Source: Pseudomonadota bacterium | Lineage (GTDB): Bacteria > Myxococcota > Bradymonadia > UBA4248 | Assembly (NCBI GenBank): GCA_017629415.1 | Contig: JAGBXG010000001.1 | Span: 1 to 16,335 of the forward strand | DNA length: 16,335 nucleotides | Direction: 5' to 3' | Shown: positions 7,607 to 13,723 of the stretch, piece by piece | How the letters are laid out: every line of letters begins with the position of its first letter | How positions within the stretch are numbered: the stretch's first letter is position 1 | The notes under the pieces: model-generated | The model's input: only the letters and a program-made list of their open reading frames with translations | Database searches by the model: none | Told to the model about the DNA's origin: nothing | Position numbers and translations under genes: made by a program

Positions 7607-7697
7607 GGGGGCCAAGCCCCCTGCGGCGCTATTTGCTGTGCAAATACGCGCCTACCCCCAGCGGCGCTATTTGCTGCGCAAATACGCGCCTGCCCCG
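7607..7697 (-). repeat. REP-like cluster: GGGGGC hairpin plus two tandem bulged hairpins
   Basis: GGGGGC (7607-7612) pairs with GCCCCC (7616-7621). Two direct copies, 38 bp apart, follow. The first is GGCGC-TATTTGC (7625-7636), loop TGT, GCAAATA (7640-7646), bulged C7647, GCGCC (7648-7652). The second is the same at 7663-7690 with loop TGC and bulged C7685. On the minus strand copy one is preceded by GTAG (7655-7652) and copy two by GCAG. A 5' GTAG and a stem with one unpaired base are hallmarks of REP sequences mobilised by RAYT transposases. The cluster lies 3' of the permease gene. Confidence 0.75.
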
Positions 7698-7831
7698 CTC
7701 CCAATGCAGGCGCATGCGAAGTCCATCAAAGACTTGCGAAGCAGTGTGCAACAGAAAAGCAAAATGGGATACAGGGTTCCATTCCGCCCCCAAAAGTCAC
7801 GTTACCAGTACTCGTCATACCCACGAAAACC
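7698..7831. other. Gene-free spacer within the repeat island
   Basis: The short open frames across this stretch (for example around 7638-7835) start inside the repeats, have no ribosome site and resemble no protein known to me. No promoter, RNA or other structure was recognised. Confidence 0.4.
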
Positions 7832-7872
7832 GTAAGTCCCCATTGTGGGTTCCAAGGTGCTGAGCCCCTTGG
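7832..7872 (-). repeat. Dispersed repeat copy with CCAAGG hairpin
   Basis: It runs from GTAAGTCCCCATTGTGGGT (7832-7850) into CCAAGGTGC (7852-7860), loop TGA and GCCCCTTGG (7864-7872), a 9-bp stem with one mismatch. It matches 2444-2475 and the perfect version at 13437-13468. Confidence 0.7.
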
Positions 7873-7908
7873 CGTGGGGGCGAAGCACCACACGAATTTT
7901 GCTCAACA

Positions 7909-7946
7909 AAAAAAAAGCTTTCACACTTCATGTGAAAGCTTTTTTT
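7909..7946. terminator. Bidirectional terminator between convergent permease and receptor genes
   Basis: AGCTTTCACA (7916-7925) pairs perfectly with TGTGAAAGCT (7931-7940) around loop CTTCA. It is flanked by an A-run (7908-7915) and a T-run (7941-7946) that extend the stem and supply a U-tract in both directions. The receptor stop codon (TAA at 7947-7945, minus) lies inside the T-run, so translation ends right at the terminator. Confidence 0.85.
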
Positions 7947-9942
7947 ATTGGGATGACGGTTCAAGCGCATAACTGAGGCTGATGAATGCATGGCGGCCAG
8001 GTAACGGACGCTGCAGGACATCTTGTGCTTCACGGTCATCCAGCAGATTATTCAGAACAAAATCGATGCGCCATCCGGTGTAAATTTCCATTCCCAGTTC
8101 GAGATTGAGCCGAAGTTTCGGGGAAGAAAATAGAGTTCCCGTCATATTGCGCGGCATTTTCGTGGCATAATCGACGCAAAACTTGGCATGCCAAATTGCT
8201 TCATCCCAGGATAATGCAGCCTGAATATGATGTTCCGGGGTTGTCGGCATAGGAAAACCACTGCCTGTGACGGCATTGACCCAAGCGTAACGGCCTTCTA
8301 GCGCAAAACCACGCCAAAATTGAGATCGCAGCGTCACCTCAAGGCCACGTGAAGAGGCATCTGTAATATTGCGAGCTTGGTAAAGATATGGGGTTATCGG
8401 GATAAAACGGATGAGATCGGTATGGTGGTGATAAAATCCGCTGACTTTGAGGTTCAGCCATGATGCAGGATAAAGAGAAACCCCGATTTCTCCCAGCAAA
8501 CTTTGCTGATTGCGTAATGCTGGATTTCCACGAATGTACTCTGTTTCATAATACAGCTCGTCAAAAGACGGCCTGCGTTCTGCTAAAGCCGCAGAACCCC
8601 AAATTTCAAGCCAAGACAAAGGTTTGCCAGCTATGCCCAGACTGGCCTCAAACATAGGAAGTGCATCAAAATTTGTTTCCATGCGCAGATGAAGGCCAGC
8701 TTTTAGGCTGTCATGCCAAAAAGTCACTTGTTCTCCCACCCCTATACCAAGCAAATGCCGTTGATAATCATGCATTTTGGGCTGATGAAATGCCCAATGG
8801 AAAGCAGAAACATCTTGGGCATCATAAACAAAGGTGATTTGAGTTTGACTCCAGTCTCCTGCGATAAATGAGGCATTTGCCGAAACCATCGTCCGATTTT
8901 CTAAATAATCTGAATGGGTGGGAGTGCTGCCGATGAAAGATGTGGGATTGTCATAAATATCGCGGCTGGCTCGATGGGTCAGTTCCATTTGGAAAACAGT
9001 TACCGCTTGTCCGATCATCAGAGGATCAAATGTCATACTGGCACGGCTCAAGCTTAACCAGTGGGCTTGAGTTGCGCGTGCATAACGCGCAGGATATTCA
9101 GAAAGTCCGGCTTCTTGACGATCTACTGCGCTAAAAAAAGTCAATCCGGAGATATGTCCTACAGGGGTATCTATTTCTGCTCGAAGTTGGCAGCCTATGC
9201 GATGGGCGGCATTATGTTCACGAATTTGATGGCTTCCTTGAGTGTCGATATAAGAAAACTGTCCCGAGCTGTAATCACCGAAAGCTGCACCGCCAATCAT
9301 TCCCCAAGTCGCTTGATGTCCACCTGAAACGAACAAATCAAAATCCCCAAGTGTTCCGCCGGTTAACACAGCTCGAATGGGGGTGACATTGTCATTTCCT
9401 TTTAAATCGATCATACCTCCGCCAGCGCCTGATACTGCGCCCGCGCCAGTTGCCCAAAAAGAAGCCGATTTAAGCAGTTGAGCAGGTATCATCCCTAAAT
9501 CTGCGCTTGCATCAGAAAGGGCATTCATCACGATGCCTTCATAACGTACGACAATATCTTGAGAACCAGCCCCACGAAAAGCGACACCTTTTCGCTGCAA
9601 GCGACTGCCATGATCTGAAATATGAGAAGCCACTGCAGAGGATAAAATTTCTCCCAACTCATGTCCGGGACTGTTTTTGCTGACTGTCACAGTTTCTGCG
9701 TGCATGACGCGATCATCAAAATTTTCTGTGTCAGTCGTTTCACGTTCAAACGATGCTGTATTTTCAACGGCATCAAGCATGAGCATTTCATCATCTGAGA
9801 GATCTAGCTGAGGGATATCTTCACCGGATAAAGCCAGTTCTCTGTTATTTTCTGGCAGATGTTGAATGTCTTGACCCCAAGCCGTCCACGGCAGAAGCAG
9901 TCCCCAAATCGTGCCATGAATGATATAGCGCATGCGTTTCAC
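7945..9942 (-). CDS. TonB-dependent outer-membrane receptor
   Basis: This is a predicted 22-stranded beta-barrel with N-terminal plug, importing a scarce nutrient (such as a metal chelate or cobalamin) with energy from TonB/ExbBD. The 665-residue product has a signal peptide to about residue 23, a linker, a TonB-box candidate at 82-88 (AETVTVS) and a plug domain at about 92-180. Plug-typical segments are GHELGEIL (93-100), GVAFRGAGSQDIVVRYEGIVMN (119-140), and GAGAVSGAGGGMIDLKG (166-182). The barrel is rich in alternating aromatic strands and ends in HAFISLSYAL near the C-terminus. Substrate cannot be assigned. GTG 9942 is chosen because AGG lies 5 bp upstream; ATG 9933 is possible but poorly spaced. 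An intrinsic terminator ends 8 bp before the start codon, so the gene is expressed either by read-through from the upstream lipoprotein gene or from a promoter inside that gene. Confidence 0.88.
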   Translation of the reverse strand: MKRMRYIIHGTIWGLLLPWTAWGQDIQHLPENNRELALSGEDIPQLDLSDDEMLMLDAVENTASFERETTDTENFDDRVMHAETVTVSKNSPGHELGEILSSAVASHISDHGSRLQRKGVAFRGAGSQDIVVRYEGIVMNALSDASADLGMIPAQLLKSASFWATGAGAVSGAGGGMIDLKGNDNVTPIRAVLTGGTLGDFDLFVSGGHQATWGMIGGAAFGDYSSGQFSYIDTQGSHQIREHNAAHRIGCQLRAEIDTPVGHISGLTFFSAVDRQEAGLSEYPARYARATQAHWLSLSRASMTFDPLMIGQAVTVFQMELTHRASRDIYDNPTSFIGSTPTHSDYLENRTMVSANASFIAGDWSQTQITFVYDAQDVSAFHWAFHQPKMHDYQRHLLGIGVGEQVTFWHDSLKAGLHLRMETNFDALPMFEASLGIAGKPLSWLEIWGSAALAERRPSFDELYYETEYIRGNPALRNQQSLLGEIGVSLYPASWLNLKVSGFYHHHTDLIRFIPITPYLYQARNITDASSRGLEVTLRSQFWRGFALEGRYAWVNAVTGSGFPMPTTPEHHIQAALSWDEAIWHAKFCVDYATKMPRNMTGTLFSSPKLRLNLELGMEIYTGWRIDFVLNNLLDDREAQDVLQRPLPGRHAFISLSYALEPSSQ

Positions 9943-9950
9943 AAGAACCT

Positions 9951-9982
9951 AAAAAAAATCCCCGCCTTAAAGGGCAGGGATT
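9951..9982 (-). terminator. Intrinsic terminator directly before the receptor start
   Basis: On the minus strand the arms 9982-9973 (AATCCCTGCCC) and 9966-9957 (GGCGGGGATT) pair with one mismatch and are followed by eight U residues (9958-9951). It ends the transcript of the 10012-11250 lipoprotein gene. Its U-tract abuts the receptor's ribosome-binding site (AGGT, 9950-9947), leaving no room for a promoter between them. Confidence 0.75.
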
Positions 9983-10011
9983 GAGAGTGGGATAGAACCT
10001 GGAATTCGAAA

Positions 10012-11250
10012 TTATTCAGCGGCGGCGGCATCGCCTTCAGCGGCGGCGGCATCGCCTTCAGCGGCGGCATCACCTTCTGCGGCGGCATCGCCTTCTGCGG
10101 CAGCGGCATCGCCTTCTGCGGCGGCGGCATCACCTTCTGCGGCGGCGGCATCACCTTCAGCAGGTTTATTGGCATCCGGATTCTTGTAAGGTTCAAGATC
10201 GGGCGGCGTAAGCGTTATTTCTTTATAATCCAAGTCGAAGCGATAAACACCGCGAACACCGAGGATATGACCGGAAAGTTCAAATTCGAGCGGCGTATCA
10301 TTTGCAGGTGCTTCGTAATAGTAAACGTCTTTAATAGAATCGCCAGGATTCAATGTAATATTGCGCGACTGACCTTTACCCAGCATTTCGCCATTGATCT
10401 GAATACGTTTCACAGCAAGATTTGCAGCACGCATGGAGATACCGGCTTTTGCTGCATTATGGCTGGGCATATAAAAACGCGCTTCATTGCTTGTATTGGT
10501 AATTTCAAGATAAACAGCCATGACGGGCTTATCTGTGTAAGCATAAGCGTATTTCAAAGGTAATTTAGGTTCAGTCTTAGGCGCGAGTTCTGCGTATTCT
10601 TTGACGACGCGCGTGACTTTAACATCCACACCGTCGATGCTGGCAATTTCATTGACGCGATAAGTTTGTGTGGGTTTGGCTTTTGAAGGTTTCTCGACAT
10701 AGAAACGGAAAACCTTTTCACCGGCACCGACGATATCGCCAGGCACGAGTAAAACGAGTTTCTGATCGTCACTGACAACAGGAACTTCAAACAGATATTC
10801 GTCTGTGACACTGTCGCCCGGTTTTATTTCTACGCGTTTAATCAACTGATTCGGCGTGTGAATCGAGGTTGCTTCATCAAATTTAATTGCCGCAAAATCC
10901 GTACGTTCACCATTATCAGGGTTGGGATCTGTACAAAGCTGGAGACGTTTGGAATCATGGAAATGTTTTGAACCATAGGTCAAAACTTTGTCGGATGTAT
11001 TTTTAATTTTCAGGCGCAATACCGCAACTTCAGCCTGTTCGGCGACCGGACGGGATGCTTCACCCGTTGCGTTAATAAAGTCAGGGGTTGCAATCTCAAA
11101 AGACACCACAGAAATTTCAGCACCATTTGCTGTCACTTCCACTACGCCAGGATCCTTGGGAGGTTCTGGAGGCTCGCCTTTGCAGCCCATCACGCCAAAC
11201 GCCATCGAACCTGCCAGTAATGCAACCATCCATTTCGCGCTTATTTTCAT
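10012..11250 (-). CDS. Lipoprotein with two repeated beta-sandwich-like domains and EGDAAAA tail
   Basis: This is a 412-residue lipoprotein of unknown function. The signal peptide ends in the lipobox VMGC with Cys23, followed by a Pro/Glu-rich spacer. Two internally similar domains follow: about 36-185 (RLKIKNTSDKVLTY, then RVEIKPGDSVTDEYLFEVP) and about 196-342 (YLEITNTSNEARFYM, then NITLNPGDSIKDVYYYEAP). The pattern of an N-T-S strand, a PGDS turn and a D-x-Y/F-x-FE-x-P strand resembles DUF4352-type immunoglobulin-like folds, suggesting an old tandem duplication. The tail from 365 is seven EGDAAA(A) units. The start has GAGAG about 8 bp upstream and a near-consensus promoter further up. The gene is co-directional with the TonB-dependent receptor 69 bp downstream, with a terminator between, so a shared role at the cell surface is possible but unproven. 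Confidence 0.75.
   Translation of the reverse strand: MKISAKWMVALLAGSMAFGVMGCKGEPPEPPKDPGVVEVTANGAEISVVSFEIATPDFINATGEASRPVAEQAEVAVLRLKIKNTSDKVLTYGSKHFHDSKRLQLCTDPNPDNGERTDFAAIKFDEATSIHTPNQLIKRVEIKPGDSVTDEYLFEVPVVSDDQKLVLLVPGDIVGAGEKVFRFYVEKPSKAKPTQTYRVNEIASIDGVDVKVTRVVKEYAELAPKTEPKLPLKYAYAYTDKPVMAVYLEITNTSNEARFYMPSHNAAKAGISMRAANLAVKRIQINGEMLGKGQSRNITLNPGDSIKDVYYYEAPANDTPLEFELSGHILGVRGVYRFDLDYKEITLTPPDLEPYKNPDANKPAEGDAAAAEGDAAAAEGDAAAAEGDAAAEGDAAAEGDAAAAEGDAAAAE
10015..10158 (-). repeat. 21/18-bp GC-rich tandem repeat encoding EGDAAA(A)
   Basis: Seven units of 18 or 21 bp, built from GCC/GCT/GAA/GGT/GAT codons, end the lipoprotein gene. The unit-length variation is a change in the number of Ala codons (three or four), so it stays in frame. 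Such near-identical arrays are prone to slippage, and the copy number may differ between strains or be collapsed in assemblies. Confidence 0.9.
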
Positions 11251-11280
11251 GACTTTTCTCTCAAATTAATGGGAAACCAA

Positions 11281-11293
11281 TGCCAAAATGGCA
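11281..11293. promoter_or_regulatory. Inverted repeat in the leader of the lipoprotein gene
   Basis: TGCCA-AAA-TGGCA is a perfect 5-bp inverted repeat lying about 10-25 bases after the predicted transcription start and 31 bp before the start codon. It could be an operator or a small leader hairpin. Confidence 0.35.
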
Positions 11294-11310
11294 CAAATAC
11301 TCGCGTGCCT

Positions 11311-11338
11311 TTTATACCCACATGGGGTTTATTGTCAA
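11311..11338 (-). promoter_or_regulatory. Near-consensus sigma70 promoter for the lipoprotein gene
   Basis: On the minus strand a perfect -35 TTGACA (11338-11333) is followed after 16 bp by TATAAA (11316-11311), one base from consensus. The spacer contains the inverted repeat ACCC-CATGT-GGGT, a possible repressor site. It lies 60 bp upstream of the start codon and is the strongest promoter seen in the window. Confidence 0.75.
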
Positions 11339-11379
11339 AAAGCAATTCAAGGCTTATTTGCATGTTTTTTAAGACATAT

Positions 11380-11408
11380 TTGAACCATGCATATCTTGTG
11401 AATATGTA
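11380..11408 (+). promoter_or_regulatory. Weak candidate promoter for the VWA gene
   Basis: TTGAAC (11380-11385) and TATGTA (11403-11408) are 17 bp apart. Both elements are poor matches. If used, the three 40-bp hairpin repeats would sit in the 5' leader of the VWA mRNA. Confidence 0.25.
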
Positions 11409-11434
11409 AGGCATACTTTAAGCTGGAATCGGTC

Positions 11435-11540
11435 GGCCGTATTTTGCAACGCAAAATAGGACCGGCAATAACCGGGCCGTATTTTGCAACGCAAAATAGG
11501 ACCGGCAATAACTGGGCCGTATTTTGCAACGCAAAATAGG
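11435..11540 (+). repeat. Three-copy 40-bp tandem repeat of a bulged hairpin
   Basis: Units start at 11435, 11475 and 11515, exactly 40 bp apart and nearly identical; the third stops after the hairpin. Each holds GGCC, a bulged G (11439 in unit 1), TATTTTGC, loop AAC, GCAAAATA, and GG-A-CC. The bulge and TAT/ATA junction are in the same register as in the other hairpins of the window. Spacers are conserved rather than unique, so this is not a CRISPR array. The array lies between divergent genes. Confidence 0.85.
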
Positions 11541-11593
11541 CACAGTAACGATGCGCAGCGCCATTCAGGCGCAAGCAGCGTCCCTAAATCATC

Positions 11594-11614
11594 CATCATT
11601 GGAATCCAATGATG
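11594..11614. promoter_or_regulatory. Perfect 9-bp inverted repeat before the VWA gene
   Basis: CATCATTGG (11594-11602), AAT, CCAATGATG (11606-11614) is a perfect palindrome ending 11 bp before the GGAGG ribosome site (11626-11630). It fits a repressor operator or a leader hairpin controlling access to the ribosome site. No U-tract follows. Confidence 0.5.
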
Positions 11615-11635
11615 CGTATTGGCATGGAGGGTGTG

Positions 11636-13360
11636 ATGAGATATTGGAAATGGTTATGGATTGCTTTGGTTCTCCTGTTGGGATGTGACAGATATGAAAC
11701 GCGCAATCCCAATGATGAAATTTCGCATTTGCCAGATAGCGAGTCGGACGATGAAGCGATTTCAGCTTCAAAAGAACAAGCAAATACAGAAGAGAAATCG
11801 GATGATTACTATATGGGCTGCGCCAAGCCTAAAGCGCGCAAAGAGGCTTCACGCAGTTGGTTTGGAAGTACAAGTCAAGCCTCCAATGTTGTCATGGCAG
11901 AAAGCGTACAAAACATGCCCGTCATGGCACGAGCGCCCATGGCTGAACCCGAAGCCCCCATCGAATGGAATACGGCGGAATTCAGTCAGTACGATGCCAA
12001 CCGGTTTATGAATACTCTCGCTTCGCCGCTTTCAACATTTGGCGCTGATGTCGATACGGCCTCGTATGCCATTTTCAGACGCAGTGTCAATCAGGGAAAA
12101 GTGCCGGAAAAACAAGACCTGCGCGTGGAGGAAATGATCAATTATTTCCACTATGATTATCCGGAACCTCAGCCTGGTGAGCCTTTTTCTGTCACCATGG
12201 AGATTGCACCATGTCCGTGGAATGAAAAAACAAAGCTGATGATGGTCGGCGCACAGACCCATACCCTCCAAAAGGATGAAATTCCAAAATCCAATCTCGT
12301 ATTTCTGCTCGACTCATCGGGATCGATGTACAACAAGGACAAACTTCCGCTGCTGAAAAAAGCGTTGCTCATGCTGACTCGCGAACTGGGAGCCGAGGAC
12401 AGGGTTTCTATCGTGACTTATGCCGGTGATTCGCGCGTTGTGCTGGAAGGGGCAAAGGCCAATGACCGGGCAAGGATTGGAGAGGCATTGCGCACCATTT
12501 GTCCGGGCGGAGGCACAAACGGCGAAGGCGGCATTCAGATGGCCTATCAAATGGCTCAAAAACATTTCATTCAAGGCGGCAATAACCGAATTATTTTGGG
12601 CACGGACGGCGATTTAAACGTCGGTATTTCCAGTACGAACGAACTCAAAGCCCTGGTGGAAGAAAAACGAAAATCCGGTGTATTCTTGTCGGTGTTGGGT
12701 TTTGGTTTTGACAATCTCAAAGATAACCGCTTGGAAGCATTAGCCGATAATGGCAACGGCAGTTATCATTATATTGATTCTGTCGCCGAGGCTCGCAAGG
12801 TGCTCATTCGTGAAATGCAGCAAACCATGTATGTGGCAGCCAAAGATGTCAAATTCCAAGTCGAATTTAATCCGGCTAAAGTTAAAGGCTATCGTCTGAT
12901 CGGTTATGAAACACGGGCATTAAAAGCCGAAGATTTCGCCGATGATACCAAAGATGGCGGCGAAGTCGGTGCCGGACATCAGGTCACCATGCTTTATGAA
13001 ATCGTTGAGACAGGCTCGGATTTTGCCGTACCGGAAGTCACCACCAAATACCAGCAAACGGTGGTGTCTGACAGCCATGACTTTGCAACCGTCAATGTTC
13101 GCTATAAAGCGCCAGACGGTGACACGAGCAAATTGCTGAGCTATGCAGTGACACCTGCACACAGTCGGGAAAAGGCTTCGGAAAATTTGAACTTTGCTTC
13201 GGCTGTGGCGCAAATCGCCATGATTTTGAACCAGTCTGAACACAAGGGAACGGCAACGTATGATTCGGTATTGGAACAGCTCAAAGGCGTATCGGTTCTC
13301 GATGCCGACGAAGACCGCGCAGAATTCGTAACAATGGTTCGAAAACTTAAGAATTTATAA
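11636..13360 (+). CDS. YfbK-type von Willebrand factor A domain lipoprotein
   Basis: This is an envelope-anchored VWA protein of 574 residues. The short signal peptide ends in LLLGC (Cys17) with Asp18 at +2, the residue that in enterobacteria keeps lipoproteins in the inner membrane. A low-complexity acidic region (18-105) is followed by the vWF_A N-terminal domain (about 110-205: FSTYD-like FSQYDANRFMNTLASPLSTFGADVDTASYA pattern at 116-145). The VWA domain (about 219-395) has a complete metal-ion adhesion site: DSSGS (D226, S228, S230), T294 in GGGTNGEGG, and D324 in GTDGD. A C-terminal DUF3520-like beta domain covers about 400-574. Such proteins bind partners through Mg2+; the precise role of YfbK-like proteins is unknown. 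GGAGG 5 bp upstream selects ATG 11636 over ATG 11609. An operator-like inverted repeat precedes it. Confidence 0.88.
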   Translation: MRYWKWLWIALVLLLGCDRYETRNPNDEISHLPDSESDDEAISASKEQANTEEKSDDYYMGCAKPKARKEASRSWFGSTSQASNVVMAESVQNMPVMARAPMAEPEAPIEWNTAEFSQYDANRFMNTLASPLSTFGADVDTASYAIFRRSVNQGKVPEKQDLRVEEMINYFHYDYPEPQPGEPFSVTMEIAPCPWNEKTKLMMVGAQTHTLQKDEIPKSNLVFLLDSSGSMYNKDKLPLLKKALLMLTRELGAEDRVSIVTYAGDSRVVLEGAKANDRARIGEALRTICPGGGTNGEGGIQMAYQMAQKHFIQGGNNRIILGTDGDLNVGISSTNELKALVEEKRKSGVFLSVLGFGFDNLKDNRLEALADNGNGSYHYIDSVAEARKVLIREMQQTMYVAAKDVKFQVEFNPAKVKGYRLIGYETRALKAEDFADDTKDGGEVGAGHQVTMLYEIVETGSDFAVPEVTTKYQQTVVSDSHDFATVNVRYKAPDGDTSKLLSYAVTPAHSREKASENLNFASAVAQIAMILNQSEHKGTATYDSVLEQLKGVSVLDADEDRAEFVTMVRKLKNL

Positions 13361-13363
13361 AAA

Positions 13364-13408
13364 TTTAAAAAGTTTTGTGACTGAGAAGGACACAAAGGCC
13401 TTTTTAAA
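13364..13408 (+). terminator. Long 3' hairpin after the VWA gene
   Basis: TTTAAAAAG (13364-13372) pairs with CTTTTTAAA (13400-13408), and TTTGTG (13374-13379) pairs with CACAAA (13391-13396), with a small internal loop. It starts 3 bp after the stop codon. The right arm contains a five-base T-run, so it may terminate or protect the mRNA 3' end. Confidence 0.45.
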
Positions 13409-13436
13409 GTGGGCTCATTCATAAAAATGTCAAATA

Positions 13437-13720
13437 CATTGCAGTTTCCAAGGGGCTCGGCCCCTTGGCGGGGTTTGGGGCGGAGCCCCAAAAGAACTTT
13501 GCGTACACCGTGGCTTCCCCCCTTGGCGCCGTTTGGAGCAAAGCCCTACGGAATGTCTGAACCCTTGTTTTTTACGCATGCGGGGGCCAAGCCCCCTACG
13601 CCGCTATTTGCAAGCAAATACGCGGCTACCCCCGATGCGGGGACGGCGCCCCGCAACGCCCCGCCCGAGTTTTATTCTGATATTCCCTAAAAGAACTTTG
13701 CCTACACAGCATTGGACTTT
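13437..13720. repeat. Composite repeat island between convergent genes
   Basis: In order: CCAAGGGGC/GCCCCTTGG hairpin with loop TCG (13448-13468); TTTGGGGC/GCCCCAAA hairpin (13474-13492); an 18-mer (13495-13512) shared inverted with 2314-2331; GGGGGC/GCCCCC hairpin (13582-13596); a bulged REP-like hairpin GCCGC-TATTTGC (13600-13611), loop AA, GCAAATA, bulged C13621, GCGGC (13622-13626) with GTAG on the minus strand (13629-13626); TGCGGGG/CCCCGCA hairpin (13636-13655); and a second partial copy of the AAAGAACTTTGC segment (13690-13701). No gene is supported here. A rho-independent terminator for the prepilin peptidase gene is not obvious. Confidence 0.75.
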
Positions 13721-13723
13721 TGC

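Noticed and set aside
7586..7972. Overlapping Cys-rich open frames on the plus strand
   Set aside because: They are translations of the GC-rich hairpins and share no codon bias with the real genes; one runs through the bidirectional terminator.
9872..9982. Riboswitch (cobalamin) before the TonB receptor
   Set aside because: Only 69 bp separate the two genes and this is filled by a terminator; there is no room for a riboswitch.
11435..11540. Possible short CRISPR array
   Set aside because: The 40-bp units have conserved, not unique, spacers, and there are no cas genes; it is a tandem hairpin repeat.
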